From Tubulanus polymorphus (lineage: Eukaryota; Nemertea; Palaeonemertea; Tubulaniformes; Tubulanidae), in assembly GCF_964204645.1 (NCBI RefSeq), contig NC_134032.1, forward strand, positions 3,996,916 to 4,056,915: a stretch of DNA of 60,000 nucleotides. The letters run 5' to 3'. Shown one piece after another: positions 34,318-45,583 of the stretch (position 1 is its first letter; every line of letters starts with the position of its first letter). The position numbers and the translations under genes are program-made. Below the pieces are notes generated by a model. It was given only the letters and a program-made list of their open reading frames with translations. It was not told the origin of the DNA and did no database searches.

Positions 34318-35154
34318 CTGCTTAAGTCATTAGGAATTAATGAAATACCAGTTTCATTTATGATGAAAAATTTCAAATGAAAAGTGTGGCTTATAAAGCT
34401 GTCTGCTCAAAAAAAATTTCAAAAAACATTTCATTTTTGGCAATAAAATTGATAATTGTGATTGATCGTTGCAAGTCACAACCAGTTAATCACTAATTAA
34501 CATGCATTTTAATAAATCTGATTACTCCTTTACAGTGAACTTAGCTTTAACCTAGTAGAGGCTACTAGCCTATGTAGGCCTATGTATATGCGTAGGCCTA
34601 ACATCCGAACAGATTGGTCGTAGGCCTATTGAATAACAACCCACCTAAATATCGTAAATTTTCTTTTGAAGTTCAATCCAATGAGTCCGTTAATAAACGC
34701 AACAATTATACTGTGTTTGTTTGAGACAGTAAAGCTCAGTACCGGTAGTCCTAAAGCTGCGTAAAACTCGATAACCACTTCAAGCGACATAGCAAACGAT
34801 CTCCTTTTCCCCACAGCGAACGCTTACTCCGAATGTCAAGTGTGAGTCCAGCATACGGAGTGTGTTATATACTTTTGTATTTAGTAAATACCTTGTGCAT
34901 TTGACAATGATCGGTATGTAATATAGGAAATATAGAGTATTGATGGTATTGATATAGAGGTTGAAGCCCGCGGCCGAATAAAGTAATATATTCTTTTATT
35001 TTGATACCTCGTCGACATAACAGCTTTTCTCCGCTATATATCTTCGGCGTGTTTCGTTTAGGCCTACGACTCCCCTGTACACCTATGATTTATCTTAGTA
35101 AATACACGGTTAATTTGGTATGGAAAAATAGGTATTGCTTAACTAACTGCCGAA
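34318..35154. other. No certain gene
   Basis: A minus-strand ATG near 34790 opens a 54-codon frame (M-S-L-E-V-V-I-E-F-Y) in a fair start context, but no domain or splice partner was found. Otherwise AT-rich. Confidence 0.4.
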
Positions 35155-35553
35155 ACCTGAAAAACTGAAAATGTCGAAATTGTTTGGAATAATTTATACG
35201 GGGCATTTCTTATAGATGATTTTGGTGAATTTAAATTTAAAGTTGGTCAAAATGTTAGAATTTCTAAGTATAAAAAGATATTTCATAAAGGATACGATCT
35301 TAATTTTACTAGAGAAATATATAAAATATAAAAGTAATAACAACAAAACCATATGTCTATAAGTTAGAAGATTTAATTGGTGAAGATGTTGATGGGAATT
35401 TTTGTGAAGAAGAATTGATTTTAACTACTGAAAATCTAGAACAAGAATACAAAATTGAAAAAGTACTAAAAAAAAACTGTTAAAAGAAAAAAATATGGGG
35501 TTGGACGGCCAGATGAATTTAATGATTGGATATTATCGAATAATAAAAATTAG
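35155..35553 (+). pseudogene. C-terminal part of a Polinton-type (rve) integrase
   Basis: The frame starting near 35157 reads an integrase tail: W-N-N-L-Y-G, then F-K-V-G-Q-N-V-R-I-S-K-Y, then G-Y-D-L-N-F-T-R-E-I-Y-K-I. After a frameshift near 35327 it continues with V-Y-K-L-E-D-L-I-G-E, E-E-E-L and Y-K-I-E-K-V-L. A second shift near 35470 leads to F-N-D-W-I-L-S and TAG 35551-35553. This matches what I know of the SH3-like plus chromodomain-like end of integrases in Polinton/F54H12.3-type elements. The catalytic core is missing. AT-rich composition resembles the elements at 22534 and 46367. Confidence 0.65.
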
Positions 35554-35554
35554 A

Positions 35555-35740
35555 ATTTCGAGATCCAAATTCGACTTATTAAGTCAAATTTCCACATAAT
35601 AAGTCAAATTTCCACATAATTAGTCGGAATTCGACTAACATAACGAATCAAATTTCGACTTTAAGTCTAAATTCGATTCAATAAGTCAAATATCGACTTA
35701 ATAAGTCGAATTTCAACTTAATAAGCAATATATATAATAT
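35555..35740. repeat. Short palindromic repeats of aattcgacttaataagtc type
   Basis: At least eight variants of (a)aagtcgaattt and its complement follow each other, spaced 12-25 bases, starting two bases after the integrase stop. They may be the terminal region of the lost element. Confidence 0.7.
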
Positions 35741-35774
35741 ATAATAAGCTTTTCATAAGCAATATATACCATGC

Positions 35775-36020
35775 AAAAATATATTACTTCGTTTCCGCGT
35801 CCGTTTCTGAGTGGCGCAGAAACGAAATTTACCGCGAAGAAACGCGCCAAAACGAGCGCAGAAACGCGCCAAAACGAGCGCAGAAACGAACTTCGTTTCT
35901 GCGCCCGTTTTAGCGCGGTTATTTCTCGATTTTGCGCCGCACAAAAACGAACTTCGTTTCTGCGTCCGTGCGCGGCGCAAAAACGAAATTTAACGCGCAG
36001 AAACGAACTTCGTTTTAGCG
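35775..36020. repeat. GC-rich palindromic field (gcgcagaaacgaa / ttcgtttctgcgc)
   Basis: Contains a perfect 13-bp palindrome around one central base at 35878-35904, with several degenerate copies (aaaacgaacttcgttt, gaaacgaaatttaac). Open frames in all phases are artefacts of the palindromy. Confidence 0.8.
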
Positions 36021-36246
36021 CCTCCTTCATCCTAAAACGTAGCCTATTTTAGAGCCCATCAAAACGTCAATTTATTAAAACTATTTGTTTTTTTTACATT
36101 TGAATTTCTTTACTTAAGTGAAGGCAGTGCTACTGGCTTTAGTAAAAAATCAGAAAATCACCGATAAAGGAAGTTTTATTGCGAATAAACGTAACTCTGA
36201 AAATTAAATTAATTAGAAAATAATTCGTATAATAATACAACGTTTT

Positions 36247-36835
36247 AAGGCCGTAATTAGTATCACGAGATGAACCCTGGCGCTACCATCCGACCAAAAT
36301 TACCGCGCATGAACGAAGAAACGCTATATTCGCTGTTTGGTCGGGCGCGTTTATCTGGGCTATGCCCCCGCTAGTGGGTATTTGTGGTTACTCTAACGAG
36401 GTTATACCCGTTTCCTGTTCGTACAACTTTCCAAACAAGAAGAAATCGTGCGTCTCGTTTTTACTATCGGCCTTCATCGGCGGGTTCATCATTCCTCTCA
36501 TAGCTATGTTATTCACGTTCTATAAACACCAACAGAGGACTTAATTCGAAAGGACGCAAGAAACGCCGTAAGATGACGCTCGCTACTAACCAAGCCTCGA
36601 TGTTGTTGTTCTGCGCGGCGTGGACGCCCTACACGATCCACGCCGTAGTCGACGCGTTAAACTCGTGTTAAACTCGTCATCAATTTCGTGGTTCTCGATT
36701 TTGCTTCCGATTAACATATCCATCATACTGCATGCAGTCATGTTCGCGCTGCTCAACCACAAAGTTCGCGAACGCGTACATTCCATTTTCTTCACGATAC
36801 GATGCCCCGTAAAAATTACAAATCGGCGGAATTAG
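36247..36835 (+). pseudogene. Opsin-like rhodopsin-class GPCR pseudogene (end of TM3 to tail)
   Basis: Read through two or more frame changes, this gives A-V-I-S-I-T-R (end of TM3), Y-H-P-T-K-I-T-A-H-E-R-R-N (loop 2), W-S-G-A-F-I-W-A-M-P-P-L-V-G (TM4), S-C-S-Y-N-F (loop 2 Cys) and G-G-F-I-I-P-L-I-A (TM5). Then follow a R-K-K-R-R-K loop, L-L-F-C-A-A-W-T-P-Y (TM6) and I-L-L-P-I-N-I-S-I (TM7). The TM4/TM5 pattern is opsin-like, but the TM7 position of the retinal-binding Lys is Asn and N-P-x-x-Y is lost. The 5' half is absent; an acceptor-like ttttaag precedes it. A decayed gene. Confidence 0.65.
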
Positions 36836-37017
36836 AATTGTACGACGCGTTTGCAAGTCGATCGAATACCAGTCAATCAGATCCAACGACTGCGACGAAA
36901 TCGATGTATCAATGTGCAGCCTTGCATTCCTTCACACTATATTCTGTCCTGAACCCTTCAGTGCATCCCCTTTAAAACATTTTACAGTCCTGATCCGTCT
37001 TCGGGGGAATTTTCAAC

Positions 37018-37265
37018 CCAGAGGTTCTGAACACATGTGAAGTATGGGCGATCAGCTATGGATAAATATGATAAATATGTGAGCTGATAAAATGTCTAAT
37101 GTCTGGTGTTTGTAGTTCATTTTCAATTAGAAATGTCTCAGGTGAAGTTCTGAACACATGTGAAGTGTGGATATTCAGGTTTTTGAAATTTGAAAGTGTT
37201 CTGATATAATGTCTTATATCTTGTGTTTCTAGTTCATTTTCAATCATAGATTAGTCCTCAGGTGA
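37018..37265 (+). repeat. Two ~120-bp tandem repeats
   Basis: Both units contain ttctgaacacatgtgaagt, then a gt(t)tgtagttcattttcaat-type string and a ctcaggtgaag end. The short minus-strand frames here are repetitive for this reason. Confidence 0.75.
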
Positions 37266-37604
37266 AGCCCTGAATATTTAGAGTGTGGGCGAGGGGTTCA
37301 GACAGCTAAACCTTTTCGGTGCCAAACTCACAGACCACTCTTTATGTAAACGGTTGATATTCTTTAGAATGCTGCGTGCAGTTAGTATTCCAGAAACCTC
37401 AGAAAAATTTGAAAGGAATAAATATGAAATTCGACGAAATTGAACGTACATATAATTATTGGTTTAGAATGTTTTGTAATATCATAAATGATTTCAGGCG
37501 TTATAGCGGCGAATCGAGAGTGTAATCAAATAAATTCCTCCACAATAATTACATTTATCTATAGGGTAATTTTGAATGTCAATGTAGTTTAAGACCATGT
37601 TATG

Positions 37605-37895
37605 TATTGAAAAACGATGTTTTCTGTCAGGTTGGATGTAATTCAAGACGATGTTTTCTGCCAGGTTTGATGTAATTCGAGACGATGTTTTCTGCCAGGT
37701 TTGATGTAATTCAAGACGATGTTTTCCGTCAGATTTGCTGGAACTCAAAACGATGTTTTGTGTCAAGTTTGATGTAATTCCAAACGATGTTTTCTGTCAG
37801 GTTTGATGCAATTCAAGACGATGTTTTCTGCCAGGTTTAATGTAATTCAAGACGATGTTTTCCGTCAGATTTGATGTAATTCAAAACGATGTTTT
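37605..37895 (+). repeat. 34-bp minisatellite, about nine copies
   Basis: Unit is gacgatgttttctgccaggt plus ttgatgtaattca(a/g), with tgtc/tgcc/cgtc variants. It lies directly left of the 2.24-kb repeat copy 1. Confidence 0.9.
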
Positions 37896-38021
37896 CCGAT
37901 GTAAGTGAGACGCAGTTCTTGAGTCGTAATTATTTTGTAAATGCGATGTGGCCGTTATTAGACCTCTGCGACACAACTGCCGGTGACGTAAATGATATAT
38001 ACACACGACGTGAATATTTAG

Positions 38022-40262
38022 GGTTTGTGCTGCGTTCGCAGAAACCCTCTTGTATTCCTGTTGATTATTACTATTATTATAAATGGTCCACTTTTCAGCC
38101 AAAAGTTTTTCATAAAATGTAACTCCTCTCAGATTCGACTACCAACAGCTTATTAACGTAATTTTAAATTCTGTCAGAAATATAACTCAGCGCCTGACCA
38201 TTTCGAATTTGCGTATAAAAATCTATTATGAATTAATCCTGCATAATTACCGGGTCTAAACAGCGACAAGAATAACGCAAAGAATCGTCATCCATTGATA
38301 AAAGTGCACCCCGAAAAGCCTAAAATTTACCGCACGACCTTGAGCTTCAAAGTCAACCGTTAAATCACGGAATCGGACTTACAATTAGTCCGGATCCGTC
38401 ATTTCCCACGAACGATAACTACAGCCGGTGCGTAATAAGTGTCTTATGAATGAAATATGGCGGATGGTTGAAATCATTTTCGGCTTAAATTTATCGCGAG
38501 TTTTAGGAATTTAATGAATTTCACGAAACCATGATCCTTAAAATGAGTCAATTGGTTAATTCTATTCGTAAATAATTTACGTTGGCTACATTTCCTGAAG
38601 ATTTCTGGCTCGATTGAACGTAATATGGACAGAAATGGTAGGAATTTTCATACATAAATTTACTTCCGCGTTCAGTAGACGACTCAGATCGATGACAACG
38701 ACAGCAGTTTTTACGTAATTTAAGGTGAGAATCCGTTAACCAGGGAATGTTTTACATGATTTCTTTACAATATTAGTACATATGGTGGCAAATGAGTACT
38801 CGGTGAAGCAATGATCATTGTTGGCTAGCTACTTGAGCTAGCTTTTTTGGGGGGATACACCTAGAATAGACCCTAAATGTAGTGAATAGAGACAGTGGAA
38901 AGCCTAAGTTGTTAGTAAGGGGCTGGTTTACACTTATGTGTACGACTATTTATTTCGATTACTTTCTTTCCAGCTATCATTCGTGGAATGAACTGGTCAC
39001 TACGGTCTTCAATTCCTTTTGCCGATTCCTGCAGCTGGTGGAAATAAATTTAAATCACAGTGTGCAAGTGTATGTTCCGAATCAAGCTTTTTCGTCATTG
39101 TCGTAACTTAAGCGCAACTCTCTCAGATGCTGTAAGTACTTGACGTTTTATGTAATTGTTATTTTTTTTTGTTGCCATGTTTGTTTATTTGGATAAGTAA
39201 TCAGTTATTATACTTTCTTTCACTCCTCTATGATATTATATAACCGAGTAATTATTACATTTCATTGCTTAATTTCCGGATGGAAAGAGGTCAGATGGCA
39301 TGAAAATCGACTGTGGCTGACTAATTGGTGCGATTAGATCAGGCGTTGGTGTTTCAAAAGGTGTAGCCAAAAAGCTTGTATCATCAGGGAGTAGACAAAT
39401 ATCCGAAGATAAATGAAAACTTAGCCTCGTTGATCATCAGTTGATTTTGCTGTATTTTTTTCGCCTGGATAAATCAACTAGTCATTCAGTTCAAAATCTG
39501 TGTTCAGTAGTATTTCTGTCAATAAAATGAAAATTTAATTGACTTATTTTTATGTATTCAATATTGAAATTGAATGGATCTTAAAACCAGAGAAAGCATT
39601 CTTCAGAAATTTAGAAAATCCTAGACTCATAATCAAATTCTGTGAAGTCAGTTAAGGTCTTTTGCTCGAGTCAAACCGAGGGCTCAGATGGCTAGAATTC
39701 AATTCCTCAATGTCCTATAACGCAGAGTATGATAAAGTTTACACACTGAAAAACGTTGGGCTGTGTAAGTGTAATTTGGATAAGTTAGCAATATAATGAC
39801 CGTCCTGGCCCGCTGCATCTGAGACATGAACAAGTTAGACTGTGTTGCTTCGTTGCTTTGACAAACGGACTCCTAAGCAAGATGACCTGCCAAATCAAAT
39901 GTAAATTAAGAAAGAAAACAACACAATTGATCAGTCAATGCCTTGCGTCTTCAAAAAAATTTTCCCGGAAATATTTCTTTTTCTGGCCACCACCTGCCTC
40001 GACACGCGACGTTTAAGTTGATACAACTGCCACCGGGGGACCATATCTTCGGTATCCTCAAAGCCATTTTGATTAGACTTGGTACATCAGTACTTTTTAC
40101 ATGGTAGCCCTTTTGGATCCAGCATATTGTTGACACAGGTTGCGCTTCTTGGAAATAGTCCTATAAAATGGACGAATGTGAATAATTTCGATGAAATCTT
40201 TTTTACGCTTCCCATTGCAACATATGAAACCAGTTAGGCAGAAACCCGTTGTCGCTGCAATG
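38022..40262 (+). repeat. 2.24-kb interspersed repeat, copy 1 (complete)
   Basis: Begins with agggtttgtgctgcgttcgc / agaaaccctc and ends with ggcagaaacccgttgtcgct. It matches 49242-50885 plus 56796-57395 over its whole length, and 40742-42165 in part. No coding content is evident. It provides the uninterrupted site of the P-like transposon (gctcgagtcaaaccgagg near 39665-39682). Confidence 0.9.
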
Positions 40263-40741
40263 CATCTATATTTAGGGTTTTCTGACTTTCGTCGAAAACC
40301 CTCTTGAAATTCTGTTGATTATTATTATTATATATTTTCCGCCGATTTCGTCAAATAAAATTCATCTTCATTCAGATTGGGCAACTGACAGCTTCGAAAC
40401 GAAATGTTTAAATTGATACTGTAATAACGGTCTCTCTGAACCAACAGATTGTCTGAATGTACTTTCCATCCTATTTGAAACTTAAAATTACTTATTAGGT
40501 TACTGTAAATAAAGAATTGAATTGAATTGTTAGACAACAAGCACCGGCGAAATAACTGTTTCTGACGTCATTTAGTAAGTAGATAAAGGAGGGCTCCGAG
40601 AATTTCCAAATCACGGGGGACTAAACTGGTGTTAGACCATTCAACAAAAAAGAGGATTGCTCCGATAATATCCAATTCATCTCATTTTATTTTTTCCATC
40701 GAATACCCGGTAATTAATTTTTCCTTCCGATCACATGCATC
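40263..40741. other. Hairpin agggttttctg/cgaaaaccct plus unique sequence
   Basis: A repeat-family head at 40275-40330 (agggttttctgactttcgtc) is followed by sequence with no gene seen. Confidence 0.5.
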
Positions 40742-42165
40742 CAGAAAACCCGTTATCGCTGCTTTGCAGCTATATTTATTATTATTATTATTATAAATGG
40801 TCCACTTTCCAGCCAAAATTTTCATAAAATGTAACTCCTCTCAGATTCGACTACCAACAGCTTATAAACGTAATTTTAAATTCTGTCAGAAATATAACTC
40901 AGCGCCTGACCATTTCGAATTTGCGTGTAGTAATCTTTTATGAATTAATCCCGTGTAATTACCGGGTCTAAATAGCGACAAGAATAACGCAAAGCATTGT
41001 CATCCATTGACAAAAGTACATCCCGAAAAGCCTACAAATTACCGGACGACCTCGAGCGTCAAACTCAACCGCGAATTCAGACTTGCAATTAGTCCGGATC
41101 CGTTATCTACTGCGGACAATATGCAGCCAACTTGGCGGATGGGTGAAATCGTTTTCAGCTTAAATTTATCGCAAATTTATGGCGAGTTTTAGGACATTAA
41201 TGAACTATGATCCCGAAAATGAGTCAATTGATAAATTCTATTAGTAAATCAATTTACGTTGGCTACATTTCCTGAAGATTTCTGGCTCAAGTCAACGTAA
41301 TATGGACAGGAATGGTAGGGATTTTGCTATGGAATTTTACTTCCGCGTTTACTTGACGACTCGGATCGATGACAACGACAGCAGAGTTTATGCAATTTAA
41401 GGTGAGAATCCACTAACCAGGGAATGTTAGACATGATTTCTTGGTCTAACTGCAGTTAAGGTTACCTCTCCAGTGGGTGGTGCTATGATATGAGTACATA
41501 TGGTAGCAAATGAGTACTCAGCAAAGCAATGATCATTGCTGGCTACCTACTAACCTAATGCCTAGCTTAATTAATAATTCACGAACATCAAGAGTCCTAC
41601 GATATACCCTTGATATGAAGCTTTTAAAAGTTCATCAGAGACTTGTTTTCGAGTAAACCGAATAGCCCTTGAAATACCAATTCCACATGGCTTAACGGTC
41701 GGTGTCTATGCTCTGCGAGACAGTAGTTATAGATGTTTCATGACAAACGCACGATTTAAATATTTATTATACTTTCTTTCACGCCTCTATTATATTACAT
41801 AACTGAGTAATTCTTAGGCTAAAAAAATTGATACCTTGTTTCTCCGTTCTGCTGAGCTTAAATGTTGACCCGGCCCGCCGCCTATCTACCCTATACATTA
41901 CTTTTTTTAAAATCGTGATCAATTTTACCATAACAGACCCGGCCGCTATAGAAATGAACTGTTTACAAATTTTATCATATTTTACAAAAATGACCCGGCC
42001 GCTGCGGAGAAACAAGGTATCATTTTTGTTTAGCCTTACATTAGATTGCTTAATTACAGGTGGAAAGAGGTCAGATGGCATGAAAATTGACTGTGGCTGA
42101 CTAATTGACGCGCGCAGATAAAGCGTTTAGGTTTCAAAAGATGTCGCCAAAATGCTTGTATCATC
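40742..42165 (+). repeat. 2.24-kb interspersed repeat, copy 2 (3'-truncated, internally rearranged)
   Basis: Starts with agaaaacccgttatcgctgc, then ttattattattattataaat and aatggtccac. It tracks copy 1 through tggaaagaggtcagatggca near 42061, then diverges. A unique segment around 41560-42040 replaces part of the repeat. Confidence 0.8.
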
Positions 42166-42640
42166 AGGGGTAGACAAATTATAGGACACATTAACATTGC
42201 CATGACTGTCAGGTCTCGTTTAGCGATAATAATTTCAAAATTTTAGATAAAGGATCTTCTGATTTAGATTGCTAAATAAGAGAACCACTTTTTAGCAAAA
42301 CTCAACAGCCCTCCCTTTATCAACAACTATTCGAACACGGGTCAGGATTCATCCTCAATGTTTTTAGATAATTAGCTACTAGTCAAATATCTTCACTCAG
42401 TAATTTAGATTGTGTGTAATTATTATCTTTGTATAGTAATTATGTTGTCACTCAGTAATTTGAAATCATTTGTAATTAGCTTCGTCTTATTCTATATAAA
42501 TACCAGTATGATATGTAAATTTAATCCCTTGCGCTATGCCTGAAGAGGGCTTAATGTAACTCCCGAAAACGTTCCCTTAATAAATATATATTACTTATTA
42601 GAAAATGAGATTTGTACTGTTTTTGCTTCTATGGATCTTT
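42166..42640. other. No gene recognised
   Basis: AT-rich sequence between a repeat copy and the zinc-finger remnant. Confidence 0.5.
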
Positions 42641-42677
42641 GAATATATTTTTACTTGAATTTTGTTGGTGTTTTCTT

Positions 42678-42960
42678 TTATTCAAGATGTCTTTTAAAAT
42701 TCATTTTTACTATAAATTCTTTACAAACATCGCATGTAATTTCATCTATTTTCATATTTTCTAATTGTCCTTTTCTTTCATTGGAATTTTCTGGTGTCTC
42801 AAAATCAATAACATTTTTTCTATATTTTACAGTTTTTTTTTTTTTCATTCCGAGATTTGTGTGATTTATCGATCTATTTTTTACAATATGGGCAATAAAA
42901 TTCATTTTTATTAACATCAACTTTCTCTGTTTGGAACTCTCTCTCTCCCATTTATGAGGA
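42678..42960 (-). pseudogene. Zinc-finger protein remnant of an AT-rich virus-like element
   Basis: Minus-strand pieces read F-Y-C-P-Y-C-K-K, then a stop (about 42871), then in another frame a Lys-rich stretch ending I-T-C-D-V-C-K-E-F with F-K-R-H-L-E just before the stop at 42678. Two CxxC half-fingers in AT-rich sequence resemble the finger at 23085-23184 and suggest a third scrap of this element type. Broken by an in-frame stop and a frameshift. Confidence 0.4.
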
Positions 42961-43020
42961 AGAAAAATCAATGAGTGGTGATGAGTGATGTGACACCTTC
43001 TCGCCCTTTGATCTGAAACT

Positions 43021-44030
43021 CTGATTTTGCAATTACTGATGATAACTAAATGCTTGCCCGACGAATTCAAACTGTTCTGTACCGCCATCAATCAAAGAGA
43101 AAAGACCGTGTCTTTGGCTGAATTCAAAGTCGCATTGCATGATTATGAAGAGACCAATAAGTCAATCGGACAATTTTGAAGAGAATCGTGTTTTGAGAGT
43201 TAACTCGACACATCTTCCATCTCGTGGTCGCGTAAGACCTGGAAATAGCCAATCGGTGTGGGTCCTGCTAAAGTACAAAACTACGAAATATGAAACGAAA
43301 TTACGAAATATGGAGCGAAATTACGAAATGGAAATTTTTTTGCCAGTAGTGCTAAAATACGAACCGAAATACGAAACGAAATGGTCACATTTCAAACACA
43401 CACCCTCAACTTTTAAGCTCCTCAGCAGAGGAGAAACGAGGTATCAATTTTTTAGCCTAAACACTGCAGGATATATTCTAAGGCACACTTCGTTCTCTAA
43501 CCCGTAATTTATTAATCGCTACCTTCCAGTTGTATATGAGCATGCGCAGATAATTCTCCCTGATGGCATCGCTAAACTCAGTCGCGGCACGGAACCCTGC
43601 CACACTAGACCGGGTGCGCATGTTTAAGCCAGCTCCACGAATCCGCTGCTATAGCGCAAAAAATTACAAAATTTTCGTTTATATTAATTATATACATTTA
43701 TAATAAAAATATTACATTTTATACTTTAGCAGGACCCGCGAAAAATTGACCACTTCGTTTCGTAGTTTAGCATTTCGTATAGTATTTCGTTTCGTACTTA
43801 ATTTCTTAATTTCGTTTTGCATTTCGTAATTTCGTTTCATATTTCGTAATTTCGTTGCATATTTCTTAATTTCCTAGTTTCGTACTTTAGAAGTACCCAA
43901 TCGGTGTTGTGTTTCCGATACAATTATCCAGGACACGACATGGCCAAAAGCAGAGAAAATTCGCGAAGTGAGAAATGCGTTGGCGTGAAAACCGTAAATG
44001 TAGAACGCATGACACACTGCCATAAAATTC
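43021..44030 (+). pseudogene. Copia-type gag relic split by a MITE
   Basis: 43021-43180 reads L-P-D-E-F-K-L-F-C-T-A-I-N, then K-T-V-S-L-A-E-F-K-V-A-L, the UBN2/gag pattern of copia elements. The next frame, to about 43258, is R-G-R-V-R-P-G-N-S. After the insert, 43900-43945 gives C-F-R-Y-N-Y-P-G-H-D-M-A-K, a zinc knuckle whose second and last Cys are lost. No protease, integrase or RT follows. Old relic. Confidence 0.55.
43259..43899. mobile_element. MITE with long TIRs and 8-bp duplication, inside the gag relic
   Basis: The left arm (gggtcctgctaaagtac, then repeated acgaaatatgaaacgaaatt) is mirrored on the right (aatttcgtaatttcgtttca ... gtactttag, accc). Flanking aatcggtg occurs on both sides (43251-43258 and 43900-43907). 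An unrelated core fills 43400-43730. The duplication length is that of hAT-type elements. Confidence 0.7.
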
Positions 44031-44638
44031 GTGATTAAGTGAAACTCGTAGATGCGTCTCGAGGCATAACGATTTAACTACTGTTTAAGAAATTATACTT
44101 TATTCATCATTGATAGAATTCTAATCATTAAATCCGTGATACTTGGATAAGGTTTGAAACACATCTAGCGAGCAATCAAATATTGCTAATAACAGCTTTG
44201 GTATTTCGTTTACACCGAGGAGAAAATTATCTAATTGTCTATGAATCGAAATTTTAGACTTTTGCGAAACTGTCGACGGTTGAAGAATTATTCTTAATTC
44301 ATCATTGAATGGACGTTTAACAGTTCAAAGGCGATGAACGAATGGAATTTTTTCGAAGTCGTCAGCATAATTGAATTGAATGTTCCGTATGATCAAAAAG
44401 ATAGAATTGATACATTTTTAATAATTGGATAAATTAGAAACGAGGAAAGAAAGATGGAGAGTTAATAGTCTGATTAAGTCGGATAAAGATTCCTTAATTA
44501 ATTCAATTAATTGAATGGAATACAGGGTACGGTACTGATGATCGATTTTTCTAAACGACCGTCCAGCTACCGGTTGAGCTCGATTGTCGGAGATGAACAG
44601 TTTTAAGATCTGATGTACAGCGATGTTTTTGTGGACGC
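44031..44638. other. No gene recognised; 3' flank of GPCR gene 2
   Basis: AT-rich, no supported feature. Confidence 0.5.
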
Positions 44639-45583
44639 TCAAGACAATCCCTTTTTGAAAATCAAATTTTTCAATTCTTTTCTGATTTCTCTGCCCGTCA
44701 TCAGATACAAGTAGAGATTAAACGAATAATTTATCATCAAAATATCGGCGAGGGCGGCGAAAATGTCATTTGATCGTGGAATTATTCCGACAAATGGGCT
44801 TAATAAAGCAGTAGGGAATGTTGTTACCATGAAGAAAATGCACAGTAGCAGAACCAACACGGTTACCTGATTTGAGAATTTCGATGCTCGAGTTGTTTCT
44901 GATTTACCTTTTTTTCGGAATAAAGCGATAGATGTTATTGCGGACATGATGGTTGACGAAATAAACGGGCCTATAGAGATGATGATAGACGACAGCAAAG
45001 GCCTGCTAAATATGGGCACATTTTCAATACAGCCGTAGTCACTTACGTCAATAGTTACGAATATAGAACTATGAATTAGCGCTATGGGGCAGATTACGGA
45101 GAAGCAGAGTATAGAAGCGGTATTCGGGCTCCAGAAACGAGGACCTCTAAACGGAAAACAAACAACACACATTCGCTCGGTAGCTACGAGGACCAGTGTC
45201 CACGGACTGTTCGAAAGGCCAACCATTACAAAATACTCAAAAAACATACATTGAATTCGTGTTGACGGTTTGACCAATATTTTCCTCCCGTGAAATGTAT
45301 AAGATATCACGTTGATGTATCTCATCGAATGGTTGAGGAGAGCCAAAGTGTCGCAGACGGCTAGCTGAACGAACATACGACTGAAAGAACGTCGCCATAG
45401 CTTACGTTGCTGCATCACTACTACGATCAGAAGATTACCAATGAATCCGAGAATAAAAAAAAGACTGACGATTGCGAGGAAAAACCAAAGATAAGTTCCG
45501 TTTATCGTAGTTGCAGCCAGTACCGTGATTGTGTAGGCGATAGTGGGATTTGTGCGGTTCGGGGGAACTGAAGTTGCAGCCAT
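44639..45583 (-). CDS. Rhodopsin-class GPCR, single exon (orphan)
   Basis: I place the start at ATG 45583-45581 (314 residues); the upstream extension begins with TTG. N-R-T and N-G-T are potential N-glycosylation sites. TM1 has G-F-I-G-N-L-L, TM2 L-A-V-C-D-T-L, and a Cys precedes TM3 (I-Q-C-M-F-F). TM3 ends in T-E-R-M with C-F-P-F following, and loop 2 has Y-G-C-I-E. TM6 has T-T-F-P, and TM7 N-L-Y-L-Y-L-M-T-G-R-E-I-R-K. The E-R-(A/M), F-P-F and (N-x-Y-x-Y-L..G.E-I-R) signatures are shared with the GPCR at 17914-18864, pointing to one subfamily. Plasma-membrane receptor, ligand unknown. Confidence 0.88.
   Translation of the reverse strand: MAATSVPPNRTNPTIAYTITVLAATTINGTYLWFFLAIVSLFFILGFIGNLLIVVVMQQRKLWRRSFSRMFVQLAVCDTLALLNHSMRYINVISYTFHGRKILVKPSTRIQCMFFEYFVMVGLSNSPWTLVLVATERMCVVCFPFRGPRFWSPNTASILCFSVICPIALIHSSIFVTIDVSDYGCIENVPIFSRPLLSSIIISIGPFISSTIMSAITSIALFRKKGKSETTRASKFSNQVTVLVLLLCIFFMVTTFPTALLSPFVGIIPRSNDIFAALADILMINYSFNLYLYLMTGREIRKELKNLIFKKGLS

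Noticed and set aside
34626-34814. 62-codon hydrophobic minus-strand frame
   Set aside because: Possible exon, but no domain, splice partner or paralogue was found; not listed as a gene.
35713-36052. Overlapping Arg/Phe-rich open frames on both strands
   Set aside because: Produced by the palindromic gcgcagaaacgaa field.
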